Below are positions 17,064 through 25,147 of a DNA stretch of 64,000 nt, one piece after another (the stretch's first letter is position 1; each line of letters begins with the position of its first letter). Below the pieces are notes generated by a model. The model worked only from the letters and a program-made list of their open reading frames with translations, ran no database searches and was not told the DNA's origin. Position numbers and translations under genes: made by a program. Source of the DNA: Holophagales bacterium UBA2201 (lineage in GTDB: Bacteria > Acidobacteriota > Thermoanaerobaculia > UBA2201); assembly GCA_002327305.1 (NCBI GenBank), contig DCUZ01000016.1, forward strand, positions 1-64,000, written 5' to 3'.

Positions 17064-17815
17064 CCAACGACGACGGCATCTATTCGGAAGGGCTGAAGGT
17101 CCTCCACGACGCCCTTCTCCCCATGGGCGAGGTGTGGGTGTTCGCCCCCGACCGGGAGCGGAGCGCCGTCTCCCACGCGCTGACGCTGGACCGCCCCCTG
17201 CGCGCGGAGGAGCTCCGTCCCCGCTGGTGCGCCGTCTCGGGGACCCCCACCGACTGCGTCAACCTGGGGGCGATGCACTTCATGAAGGGCTTCCCCCCCG
17301 ACCTGGTGGTCTCCGGCATCAACATCGGCCTCAACCTGGGGGACGACGTCACCTATTCCGGCACCGTCTCCGCCGCCTTCGAGGCCTCCATCCTCGGCCT
17401 CCCCGGCTTCGCCTTCTCGCAGGAGATGGGGCGCGGCGTGGACCTGGCGGCCTCCGCCGCCGCGTGCGTCCGCATCGTGGCCTTCTTCGCACAGCGCGGC
17501 CTGCTCCGCCCCGGCGCCATCTACAACGTCAACATCCCCGCCGGCCCCTTCGGCCGGCCCCTCTTCGCCCGGCTCGGCAAGCGGCACTACCAGGAAAGCA
17601 TCGTGGAGAAGCTGGACCCCCGCGGCCGGAAATACTACTGGATCGGCGGCGAGCCCATCCCGGGCCGGCCCGACAAGGGAACCGATTTCGAGGCCCTCCA
17701 CCGCCAGCGCATCAGCATCACCCCCCTCCATCTCGACCTGACGGAATATCCCGTCCTGCAGGACCTGCGGTCCCTGCAGGGGGAGTTGGAGGCCCTCTTC
17801 GATGCCCGGGAGTGA
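17048..17815 (+). CDS. surE: 5'/3'-nucleotidase SurE
   Basis: 255 residues with the divalent-metal site of the family: D8-D9 in 'LLTNDDG', S39 in 'APDRERSAVSHAL', N92 in 'VSGINIGLNLG'; 'YSGTVSAAFEA' follows as in E. coli SurE. It dephosphorylates nucleoside monophosphates and is linked to stationary-phase survival. It overlaps the pcm start by 14 nt, the classical surE-pcm pair. Confidence 0.96.
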   Translation: MRFLLTNDDGIYSEGLKVLHDALLPMGEVWVFAPDRERSAVSHALTLDRPLRAEELRPRWCAVSGTPTDCVNLGAMHFMKGFPPDLVVSGINIGLNLGDDVTYSGTVSAAFEASILGLPGFAFSQEMGRGVDLAASAAACVRIVAFFAQRGLLRPGAIYNVNIPAGPFGRPLFARLGKRHYQESIVEKLDPRGRKYYWIGGEPIPGRPDKGTDFEALHRQRISITPLHLDLTEYPVLQDLRSLQGELEALFDARE

Positions 17816-18440
17816 CGACCGCCGCCGGGCCCTCCTCGACCACCTGCGGGAAACCGTCCCGTTCCTCCCCGCGACGGTGCTGGAGGCCCTGGACAAGGTG
17901 CCCCGCGACCGTTTCGTCCCCGGGGACTTCGCGGACCACGCCTGGGAGGACCAGGCCCTCTCCATCGGCCTGGAGCAGACCATCTCCCGCCCCTCCACCG
18001 TGGCGCGGATGCTCGCCGCCATCCAGCCGACGAAGAAGGACACGGTGCTGGAGGTGGGGACGGGGACCGGCTACCAGACGGCCCTCCTGGCGGAACTGGC
18101 CCGGTTCGTCTTCTCCATCGAGCGGCTCCACGACCTGGGAAGCGCCGCCGCCGAGCGGCTCAAGGCCCTGGGCTATTCCAATTTCTCCATCAGTATCTTC
18201 GACGGCGGGTACGGGTGGCCCCAGTTCGCCCCCTACGACTGCATCGTGGCGGCCTGCGCCTCCCCCAAGCCGCCGCGGGCGCTGTTGACGCAGTTGAAGG
18301 AGGGGGGGCGGATGGTCATGCCGGTGGGGACGGGGCGCCACCAGCACCTCCTTTTCATCACCCGGGACGAGAAGGGATTCATCTACACCCATCTGGACAA
18401 AGTCACCTTCGTCCCCTTCATCACGGACGGGGTGAAGTGA
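17802..18440 (+). CDS. pcm: Protein-L-isoaspartate O-methyltransferase
   Basis: 212 residues. SAM-binding motif I is 'VLEVGTGTGYQTALLAEL'; 'VPRDRFVPGDFADHAWEDQALSIGLEQTISRP' is the family's substrate-binding N-terminal region, ending 'QTISRP' in the usual place. It methylates isoaspartyl residues to start protein repair. Translation is coupled to surE by overlap. Confidence 0.95.
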   Translation: MPGSDDRRRALLDHLRETVPFLPATVLEALDKVPRDRFVPGDFADHAWEDQALSIGLEQTISRPSTVARMLAAIQPTKKDTVLEVGTGTGYQTALLAELARFVFSIERLHDLGSAAAERLKALGYSNFSISIFDGGYGWPQFAPYDCIVAACASPKPPRALLTQLKEGGRMVMPVGTGRHQHLLFITRDEKGFIYTHLDKVTFVPFITDGVK

Positions 18441-18460
18441 CCGCCCACCCGTCCCCCCGG

Positions 18461-18570
18461 CGGGAAGGCGGGAAGGCGGGAAGGCCGGAAGGCCCCCCAT
18501 CTGCCGACTGCCAACTGGAAACTGCCCACTGCCCACTGCCATCTGCCGACTGGAAACTGCCGACTGAATT
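18461..18570. repeat. Tandem 8-mer and 7-mer arrays between pcm and apt
   Basis: Four 8-nt units CGGGAAGG (last CCGGAAGG) at 18461-18492. Then ten 7-nt units at 18501-18570: CTGCCGA, CTGCCAA, CTGGAAA, CTGCCCA twice, CTGCCAT, CTGCCGA, CTGGAAA, CTGCCGA, CTGAATT. The apt ribosome site (GAAGGAG) follows directly. Confidence 0.9.
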
Positions 18571-18582
18571 GAAGGAGACCCC

Positions 18583-19095
18583 ATGGACCTGACGACCTAC
18601 ATCCGCGACATCCCCGATTTTCCCAAGCCCGGGATCCTGTTCAAGGACATCACCCCCCTGCTGGGGGACCCGCCGGCCTTCGCCTGCGCCATCGAGGCGA
18701 TGGCAGAGGCCGTGGCCGAACTGACGGTGACCAAACTGCTGGGCATCGAGAGCCGCGGGTTCATCTTCGGCGGGGCGCTGGCCCTTCGGACGGGGCTGGG
18801 GTTCGTCCCCGTGCGCAAACCCGGCAAACTGCCCTTTACCACCATCCGCGAGACCTACGCCCTCGAATACGGCCAGGACTCCCTGGAAATCCACCATGAC
18901 GCCGTGAAACGGGGGGAGCGGGTGGCCGTGGTGGACGATCTTCTCGCCACGGGGGGGACGGCCCTGGCGGCGATCCGGCTGGCGGAGAAACTGGGGGCCG
19001 AGGTGGCCGGGGTGGTGTGCCTTGTGGAACTCGACTTCCTGCACGGCCGGGAAAAACTGGAGGGCTACCGGGTCCGTTCGCTGATCCATTTCTGA
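18583..19095 (+). CDS. apt: Adenine phosphoribosyltransferase
   Basis: 170 residues, typical length. Opens 'MDLTTYIRDIPDFPKPGILFKDITPLL' as in APRT enzymes; 'GIESRGFIFG' supplies the PP-binding loop and 'VAVVDDLLATGGTA' the PRPP loop. It salvages adenine to AMP, and thereby adenine released by MTA phosphorylase if that pathway operates. Start supported by GAAGGAG 8 nt upstream. Confidence 0.96.
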   Translation: MDLTTYIRDIPDFPKPGILFKDITPLLGDPPAFACAIEAMAEAVAELTVTKLLGIESRGFIFGGALALRTGLGFVPVRKPGKLPFTTIRETYALEYGQDSLEIHHDAVKRGERVAVVDDLLATGGTALAAIRLAEKLGAEVAGVVCLVELDFLHGREKLEGYRVRSLIHF

Positions 19096-19132
19096 ACCCG
19101 GGCCCCGGGCGCTTCCTCCCCCCCTCCTCCGC

Positions 19133-20080
19133 ATGCCCGACCCGCCGGCGCGCCTCTGCTTTTTCATCCAGAACCACCGCCCGCCCGCCCAGGCGGCGCG
19201 GCTGATCTCGGCCCTGCGGCGGGGGGCCGGCGACCCCTTCGTCCTCGTGGGACACGACCCCTTCGCCGGGGCCGGGACGGCGGAGGAGGCGGAACGGACG
19301 CTGGGCGTCCCGGTCTTCGGGTTCCCTCATCCGGCGCGGCGCGGCTACTTTTCCCTCATCCGGCCCTGGTTCGAGGCCGTCGAATGGCTGGCCGGGCGCG
19401 GCATCCCCTACGACTGGCTGGTCTACCTTTCCGCGCAGGATTATCCCACCCGCCCCGTTGCGCAACTGGCCGCCCTGCTCGGCTCCACCCGCGCCGACGG
19501 ATTCCTCCGCCATTGGCCGGCCTACGGACCCGGCGGTCCCTGGAGGAAACGGCAGGGGCGGCGGCGCTACGCCCTGCAGTATTTCGACGCTCCGCCGGCG
19601 CTTGCGCCCCTCCTGTGGGCCCTGCGGTGGATCAACGGCCTCCAGCCGTTCGTCCATCTGCACCGGGTCTACGGCCCCCGCGTGGGGGTGTGGAGGGGGG
19701 AGGGCCCCTTCACCGGGGGGCGCGTCCCGTACGGGGGGACGCAGTGGAGCGTCCTGCGCCGCGCCTGCGCGGAATTCGCCGCGGGGCGGGCCCGCTCGGG
19801 CGACCCCGTGGTCCGCTGGTTCGAACGGACGGTGTGTCCCGACGAGGCGGTGGTGCAGACACTGCTGGTCCACGACGGGCGCTTCCGTCTCGACGACGAC
19901 GACCTCCACTTCACCGCCATGGCCGGGAGCCGGACCGGACGGCCGCGCGTCCTGGGAATGAAAGACCTGCCCTCCCTTCTGACGGGCCGGCACTTCTTCG
20001 CCCGCAAGTTCGACGCGGAAACGGACTCCCGGGTCCTGGACGCCCTCGACCGGCATCTTGCCGCGGGGGGCGAAGTTTGA
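19133..20080 (+). CDS. Core-2/I-branching-like glycosyltransferase (GT14)
   Basis: 315 residues. 'FFIQNHRPPAQAARLISAL' at the start, 'LVYLSAQDYPTRPVAQLAALL' and the late 'GGTQWSVLRRAC' and 'CPDEAVVQTLLVHD' are the Branch (PF02485) landmarks for nucleotide-sugar binding and acceptor placement. Bacterial members are often xylosyl- or GlcNAc-transferases of surface glycans. The gene lies 37 nt after apt and 14 nt before the radical SAM gene, suggesting a surface-glycan group. Confidence 0.75.
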   Translation: MPDPPARLCFFIQNHRPPAQAARLISALRRGAGDPFVLVGHDPFAGAGTAEEAERTLGVPVFGFPHPARRGYFSLIRPWFEAVEWLAGRGIPYDWLVYLSAQDYPTRPVAQLAALLGSTRADGFLRHWPAYGPGGPWRKRQGRRRYALQYFDAPPALAPLLWALRWINGLQPFVHLHRVYGPRVGVWRGEGPFTGGRVPYGGTQWSVLRRACAEFAAGRARSGDPVVRWFERTVCPDEAVVQTLLVHDGRFRLDDDDLHFTAMAGSRTGRPRVLGMKDLPSLLTGRHFFARKFDAETDSRVLDALDRHLAAGGEV

Positions 20081-20094
20081 TAAGGTAGAGGGTC

Positions 20095-21924
20095 ATGCCC
20101 GCCTTCCATCGCGTCGCCCTCATGCAGGCCTACCCCACCATCCCGGTCTGGCATGAATACTACATCCCCGACCTGGTGGAACTGTGCATGCTGGCGGCGT
20201 CCCTCCGGCCCCTCGGATGCGCGGTGGACATCCCCGTCCACCCCAACGGCCGCGACCCCCTGGGGGAGTTCGAGCGGTACCTGGACCGATGCAAGCCGGA
20301 CCTGGTGGGCCTCTCCGTCTTCACCTGCGGGGTCCCCTCCGCCCTGCGGTGCGCCGAGGCCGCCAAGCGGGCCGGGGCCGTGGTCGTCGCGGGGGGCTAC
20401 CACCCCTCCGCCCGGCCGGAGGAGATGCTGGCCTCGCCCTTTGTGGACTGGGTGGTTCGCGGCGAGGGGGAGATCACTCTGGCCGAGCTGGTCCGGACGG
20501 GTTCACCGGAGGGGGTGGAGGGGGTGTCGTTCCGCCGGGACGGAAGCGTGGTCCACAATCCGCCGCGCCCCCTCATCCCCGACCTCGACGCCCTGCCGGC
20601 GCCGTGGCGCGAGCTCCGGCCCGAGCGGGCCGGCCGCCGGGGCCTCGACTACCACACCGACACCATCTACGCCTCGCGCGGCTGCCGGGGGAAGTGCGTC
20701 TTCTGCGCCAACCACCTCGTGGGCGGGGCCTGGCGGGAGCGGGACATGGAGCACATCCTGGCCGAACTGCTCTCCCTTCCGCGCCCGCGCCGCAAGCGCC
20801 CCAAGAAGATCAAGTTCTGGGACTCCTCCTTCCTCGCCGACGCCCCCCGCGTGGAACGGCTGTGCCGGGGCATTTTGGAGCACGGGCTCCAGCGCCCATT
20901 CCGCTTCATCGCCGAGAGCCGGGCGGAGGACATCGTCCGCGCCGCGGAGATCATTCCGCTGATGAAGGAGGCGGGGTTCGTCCGGATCGGGTGCGGCATC
21001 GAGAGCCCCCACAAGAAGACCCACGCCACGCTGAAGAAGGGGCTCAACCCCGACCACCTGCTCCGCGCCGTCGCCCTCCTCCAGGCCGTCAACATCCAGT
21101 TTTCCAAGTTCTACATCCTCGGACACGAGGGGGAGAGTGAGGAGGAGATCCGGGCCTACCCGGAGGAGGCGCTGAAGGTGGGGTTCAACCGCCAGCACAC
21201 CACCTTCTTCATCATGACCCCCTATCCCGGCACGGAGCTGGCGCGGCGCTACGAGGAGCGGGGCCTCATCGCCAGCCGGGACTGGTCGCTCTACAACAAT
21301 CTCGTGGCGGTGGTTTCGCCGGAGGGGATCCCGCCCCGGCGTTTGCAGGTGCTCCACGCCGGCGTGGTCCTGCGGCACAAGGGCTTCCGCCGGTTCCATG
21401 ACGGCACCCCGGCGGCCGCCTGCCTGGGGGGGCTGTGGGAGCCGCTGTTTTTGCTCGCGCTGGTGGAGCGCCGCCGCGACCCCCACCGCACACGGCGGGA
21501 GCTGGCGGAGGACCTGCACGACGCCCTGGTCTCCGCAAGCGGGGAGGCCTCGCGTCCCACACGCCCGGACCGCCCCACCAGGTTCAAAGACCGCTTGGCC
21601 CTGCGCTTCCACCTGAAAGGCCGGCCCAGCGTCTGGGTGGGCGGGGGGGACGACGGGACCACGGCCACCATGGGGATCCGGCCGGGCGCCCCACCCCTGC
21701 CGGGCCGGTGGGAGGTGCACATCGACCTCCAGCGCCTGGCGGACCTGGCCGACCGGACCGACCAGCGCCTCCTCTCCAGCGACGCCCTCACCCTCTTCTG
21801 GACGCCGCGGGCCTTCCGCCTCCGGTGGGCGCCGTTGTTCGTCCGTGAAGTTTCGAAGGCCCTCTTCGGTCTGGCTCAAATGGCGTGGTTTCATTGCCGT
21901 GCGGCTCTGCGGCGGCGGCCCTGA
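20095..21924 (+). CDS. B12-binding-type radical SAM protein with C-terminal SCP2-like domain
   Basis: 609 residues. Residues ~8-135 are a cobalamin-binding-type Rossmann domain ('DLVGLSVFTCGVPSALR', 'VVAGGYHPS', 'VRGEGE') without the DxHxxG base-off motif. Radical SAM cluster cysteines are C197, C201, C204 ('SRGCRGKCVFCAN'), followed by the barrel to ~residue 430 ('IGCGIESPHKKTHATLKKG', 'TPYPGTEL'). The last ~130 residues ('LRFHLKGRPSVWVGGG' to 'DALTLFWTP') resemble an SCP2 lipid-carrier fold. A lipid-modifying methyl- or alkyltransferase is possible; substrate unknown. Confidence 0.8.
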   Translation: MPAFHRVALMQAYPTIPVWHEYYIPDLVELCMLAASLRPLGCAVDIPVHPNGRDPLGEFERYLDRCKPDLVGLSVFTCGVPSALRCAEAAKRAGAVVVAGGYHPSARPEEMLASPFVDWVVRGEGEITLAELVRTGSPEGVEGVSFRRDGSVVHNPPRPLIPDLDALPAPWRELRPERAGRRGLDYHTDTIYASRGCRGKCVFCANHLVGGAWRERDMEHILAELLSLPRPRRKRPKKIKFWDSSFLADAPRVERLCRGILEHGLQRPFRFIAESRAEDIVRAAEIIPLMKEAGFVRIGCGIESPHKKTHATLKKGLNPDHLLRAVALLQAVNIQFSKFYILGHEGESEEEIRAYPEEALKVGFNRQHTTFFIMTPYPGTELARRYEERGLIASRDWSLYNNLVAVVSPEGIPPRRLQVLHAGVVLRHKGFRRFHDGTPAAACLGGLWEPLFLLALVERRRDPHRTRRELAEDLHDALVSASGEASRPTRPDRPTRFKDRLALRFHLKGRPSVWVGGGDDGTTATMGIRPGAPPLPGRWEVHIDLQRLADLADRTDQRLLSSDALTLFWTPRAFRLRWAPLFVREVSKALFGLAQMAWFHCRAALRRRP

Positions 21925-21990
21925 CCCCCGCCGGTCCATTTCCCGTCTCTTCTCCCCCGACTCCCTGTTCCCGGCCCCCTCTCCGTTCCA

Positions 21991-22028
21991 TTGACGCGGG
22001 GGGGGCGTTGTGATAGGTTTGCCCCGTG
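21991..22028 (+). promoter_or_regulatory. Leaderless-type promoter of the GT39 gene
   Basis: TTGACG (21991-21996), 17-nt spacer, TAGGTT (22014-22019), 6 nt, GTG start at 22026. No Shine-Dalgarno sequence. Confidence 0.65.
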
Positions 22029-23513
22029 GCCGAGCCCCCGCCCCCCGGCGCTTCCCCGGTCCCTGACCCGGAACCGAAGGTCCCTGAAAAGGGTCCGGTG
22101 GTCCGTGCGCCGCTGGTGGCCGGATTGATGTTCGCCCTGATGACCGCGGCGCTTCTGCACCGGGTGCTCTCCTTCGCCCCCGCCACCATCGACGAACCCT
22201 ACTGGATCTCGAGCGGCCACCTGGCGTGGCAACTCGTCAAGACGGGGGCGCCGCCCCATCGGTGGGCCGAGGCGTTCGACGAGGCCGGCCTGGGTCCCTT
22301 CGGCAACCAGAACCCCCCGGTCGGGAAGGTCCTTGTCGGGATGGCGGCGGATGTGGCCGGGGAGCCCGGCGACCCCATGCGCTACCGGTGGGTCTGGCCG
22401 CGCAGTTATGCCTACAATCTGGCGGCGGGCAACCTGCCTCCTCCCGCCCTCCTGGCGGGGGTGCGGGGAATGATCGCCCTCCTGGGCCTGGGCTCCCTGG
22501 TCTTGGTCTATCTGATCGCGCGCGAGGCGGCCGGGCGGGCGCGGTGGGCCCCCCTGCTCGCCCCCGCCATCCTGTTCTCCGACCGCGCCTTCCAGGACAG
22601 CGCCACGCGCGTTTTCATGGACGTGCCGCTGATGTTCCTGACCCTTACGGGGATATGGCTGACCCTGCGATGGATCCGCCGGGGAGGCATGGGCGCGCTG
22701 ACCGGGGCGCTGGTCTTCGTGGGGCTGGCGTGCGCCACCAAGTTCAGCGCGGGCTCCCTGGCGGCGGCGACGGCGGCCCTGGTCGGCCTGGTCCGGGCCC
22801 CCTTCCGGAAGAGGGTCCTCCATGTCCTGCTGGCGGCGGCCGTTCCCGCGGCCGTCTTCGTCGCGGTCAATCCGTTCCTGTGGCCCCAACCGGTGAAGGG
22901 GACGCTGGCCCTCCTGCGGGAATGGTCGGCGATCATGCACGGCCAAAAGGCCGATCCCGCGCTGGCCGCCGACGCCGTGACGGACCGGTGGAAGGCGGCC
23001 CGCCTCGTTCTTCGCAACGGCTGCGTGCCGGTGCGGCACGGCCCCGACGTGGTGGGGACGCCCGCCCCGTGGCACAACGCCCTCGCGGCGGCCCTCGCCT
23101 TCGCGGGGGTCGGCGGCCTGGCCCTGGCCGCCTTCCGCCGGGGGCGCGCCCCCGTCCCGGGGAGGGGGCGGTTCGCCGCGGCGCTCGGCCTGGGGACGGC
23201 GGCGGCCCTGGCGGCGGCCGGAACGCCGAAGGGGGCGGTGCTGACGGCGGCCGTTCTGGCCGTCGGGGCGTGGCGGACGGCGCGCCGGCTCCGGACCGCG
23301 CGCAGGTTCGAGGCCCCGGAGTATCTCGGCGCCCTGTTCTTGGCGACCCTGGCGGCCACGGTGGCGTGGCTGCCTTTCGACTGGCCCCGATTCTACCTGC
23401 CCGTGTTCAGCCTCTCTGCCGCATTCGCCGCCTGGGGGGCCATGGAGATGGAAGAGAACCTGAGCCGCTGTGCTGAACCGGACGCAGGGGCCGGGGGGAC
23501 GAGACAAAGGTAA
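22026..23513 (+). CDS. Dolichyl-phosphate-mannose-mannosyltransferase-like (GT39/PMT_2) membrane protein
   Basis: 495 residues with a proline-rich cytoplasmic N-terminus (to ~30) and about ten hydrophobic helices. The first periplasmic loop carries the 'TIDEPYW' Asp-Glu of GT-C enzymes and a second loop 'NPPVGKVLVG'. Such proteins transfer sugars from polyprenyl-phosphate donors to lipids or proteins at the membrane. It starts with GTG and probably lacks a 5' leader. It is convergent with folK across the heptamer array. Confidence 0.75.
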   Translation: MAEPPPPGASPVPDPEPKVPEKGPVVRAPLVAGLMFALMTAALLHRVLSFAPATIDEPYWISSGHLAWQLVKTGAPPHRWAEAFDEAGLGPFGNQNPPVGKVLVGMAADVAGEPGDPMRYRWVWPRSYAYNLAAGNLPPPALLAGVRGMIALLGLGSLVLVYLIAREAAGRARWAPLLAPAILFSDRAFQDSATRVFMDVPLMFLTLTGIWLTLRWIRRGGMGALTGALVFVGLACATKFSAGSLAAATAALVGLVRAPFRKRVLHVLLAAAVPAAVFVAVNPFLWPQPVKGTLALLREWSAIMHGQKADPALAADAVTDRWKAARLVLRNGCVPVRHGPDVVGTPAPWHNALAAALAFAGVGGLALAAFRRGRAPVPGRGRFAAALGLGTAAALAAAGTPKGAVLTAAVLAVGAWRTARRLRTARRFEAPEYLGALFLATLAATVAWLPFDWPRFYLPVFSLSAAFAAWGAMEMEENLSRCAEPDAGAGGTRQR

Positions 23514-23531
23514 TCCTCCCCCACACCCTAC

Positions 23532-23608
23532 GCACTACGGTCTACGGTCTACGGTCTACGGTCTACGGTCTACGGTCTACGGTCTACGGTCTACGGTCTA
23601 CGGTCTAC
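23532..23608. repeat. GGTCTAC heptamer array
   Basis: Ten perfect GGTCTAC units (23539-23608) preceded by one degenerate unit (GCACTAC). It lies between the convergent GT39 and folK genes; the first bases after it are TTTTATT, then the folK stop. Confidence 0.95.
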
Positions 23609-23610
23609 TT

Positions 23611-24084
23611 TTATTCTATGGGTTCCGCCACCGTCGTGAACGCGAGGGTCCGCGCCAGCTCCTCCAGCGTTTTCCCCGCGGCGGGGTGGACCCAATCCGG
23701 CCACACCTCGGCGGCGGGCAGGAGCGCGAAGGAGCGCTCCAGGAACCGGGGATGGGGGAGGGTGAGGCGCGGGGTGTCCATGACGGCGCCCTCGCAGGCG
23801 AGGAGGTCGAGGTCGATGCGGCGCGGCCCCCAGCGCGGCCCCGGGACGCGGCCCAGGGCCGCCTCGATCCCCTGCAGTTCATCCAGGAGAACCTCGGGCG
23901 CCAGCGATGTCCGGACGAGGCAGGCGGCGTTGATGAAGTCGGGTTGACGGGGATCGCCCCATGGCGCCGAGCGGTAGAGGCGCGACCGCGCCGGCACCGA
24001 GGTGCCGCGCAATGCCGCGATCATGCCGATGGCTTCGGAAATGCGGCCGGCGGGGTCTTCGAGATTGCCGCCCAGGCCGACCAG
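23611..24084 (-). CDS. folK: 2-amino-4-hydroxy-6-hydroxymethyldihydropteridine pyrophosphokinase
   Basis: About 157 residues of HPPK: 'LVGLGGNLEDPAGRI', 'SRLYRSAPWGDPRQPDFINAACLV' (pterin pocket) and 'PRWGPRRIDLDLLACEG' (R...DxD metal site). It transfers pyrophosphate from ATP to the folate precursor. The start is a problem: homology begins right after the upstream stop codon and there is no ATG, GTG or TTG nearby in frame. CTG at 24084, 13 nt after a GAGGAG, is the best choice. Otherwise translation would start at a TTG inside the upstream gene. Confidence 0.88.
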   Translation of the reverse strand: MVGLGGNLEDPAGRISEAIGMIAALRGTSVPARSRLYRSAPWGDPRQPDFINAACLVRTSLAPEVLLDELQGIEAALGRVPGPRWGPRRIDLDLLACEGAVMDTPRLTLPHPRFLERSFALLPAAEVWPDWVHPAAGKTLEELARTLAFTTVAEPIE

Positions 24085-24094
24085 GGAGCGGAGG

Positions 24095-24403
24095 CTACTC
24101 CTCGTATTCGTGCTCGTAATCTTCGAAACTGCCCCGCTGGTCCTCCACCAGCTCCTCGTCAAGGTTTTCGTCCACCTTCTCCTCCCCCTCGTCGTCGGCG
24201 GGCGCGGCGGCCGGCTTCTCCTCCGGGGCCTCCTCCTCTTCCTCCACGGGGCGCACGCGCTTCTTCTCCCAGGCCTCCTTCTCCTCCGACTCGTTGACGC
24301 GGTGCTTGCACTTGGGGCAGATGGGCTCCGGCTTCCCCAGATCGTAGAACTTGATCCCGCAGTCGGGGTTGGTGCAGATATGTTTTTTACCGAGATCGGC
24401 CAT
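24095..24403 (-). CDS. FYDLN-acid domain protein (TIGR02300)
   Basis: 102 residues from ATG 24403 (AAGGAG just upstream), choosing the family start 'MADLGKKHICTNPDCGIKFYDLGKPEPICPKC'. Two CxxC-type pairs make a zinc ribbon with the FYDLN motif; the remaining ~65 residues are highly acidic (Glu/Asp-rich). Function is unknown; the pattern is conserved in proteobacteria and relatives. It lies immediately upstream of folK on the same strand. Confidence 0.88.
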   Translation of the reverse strand: MADLGKKHICTNPDCGIKFYDLGKPEPICPKCKHRVNESEEKEAWEKKRVRPVEEEEEAPEEKPAAAPADDEGEEKVDENLDEELVEDQRGSFEDYEHEYEE

Positions 24404-24457
24404 GGGCGCTCCTTGGGGGCGGAAAATGGAGGCCAATTAAACCAGAAGGAGGAGCGC

Positions 24458-24496
24458 TTGTCAAGCCGAGGGACACAAGGGTACAATGCGCCGATG
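24458..24496 (+). promoter_or_regulatory. Leaderless-type promoter of the lolA-tgt-yajC-secDF operon
   Basis: TTGTCA (24458-24463), 18-nt spacer, TACAAT (24482-24487), 6 nt (GCGCCG), ATG at 24494. Predicted +1 falls on or beside the start codon. Confidence 0.7.
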
Positions 24497-25147
24497 CGCC
24501 TTCTCCTTTTCGTCGCCCTCCTGGCCGCCTCCCCGCCGCCTCCCGACACCATGGACGACCTCTTCGTGCGGATGCGGACCGCGCAGGAGAAGGTCCGCAC
24601 GCTGGAGGCGCGCTTCGAGCAGGTGAAACGGTCGTCCCTCCTGGCGGAGGAGGCGGTTTCCAGCGGGGTGATGGTCTATCAACAGCCGGACCTCATCCGG
24701 TGGGAGTACCTCGCCCCCGACCCCCATGTCATCCTCATCCGGGGCGACGCGTTCAGCGCCTACTACCCGCAATTGCAGAAACTCAAGACGGCCCGCGTGG
24801 CCCGCCTGCGCCACCGCCTCTTCAACTTCATCGTGGCCACCGAACCCCTGGAGAAACTGAAGTCCCATTTCCAGGTGGAGTTGCGGGAGGGGGGGGACCG
24901 CCCCACCCGGACCCTCGTCCTCACCCCCCTGACCCGGCAGATCCAAAAAACCCTCGCCCGGGTGACGATCCAGGTGGACAAGACCTCGTTCCTCCCCCTG
25001 GAACTGCTCATCGAGGAGGCCGACGGCGACTCCACCCGCATCCGGTTCACCGCCGTCACCGTCAATCGGGAACTCCCCGCCGAACTCTTCCGCCTTCAGG
25101 TCCCCCCGGGGACCGTGGAAGAGACGTACGCCCCCGGCGGGCGATGA
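24494..25147 (+). CDS. lolA: Outer-membrane lipoprotein carrier LolA-like protein
   Basis: 217 residues. Short signal peptide (MRLLLFVALLAASP), then the LolA barrel pattern: 'VRTLEARFEQVKRSSLLAEEAVSSGVMVYQQPDLIRWEY' and 'PHVILIRGDAFSAYYP', 'FLPLELLIEEADGDSTRIRF'. It carries lipoproteins from the LolCDE complex through the periplasm. A longer upstream frame was rejected because signal peptide and promoter both point to 24494. It overlaps tgt by ATGA. Confidence 0.85.
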   Translation: MRLLLFVALLAASPPPPDTMDDLFVRMRTAQEKVRTLEARFEQVKRSSLLAEEAVSSGVMVYQQPDLIRWEYLAPDPHVILIRGDAFSAYYPQLQKLKTARVARLRHRLFNFIVATEPLEKLKSHFQVELREGGDRPTRTLVLTPLTRQIQKTLARVTIQVDKTSFLPLELLIEEADGDSTRIRFTAVTVNRELPAELFRLQVPPGTVEETYAPGGR

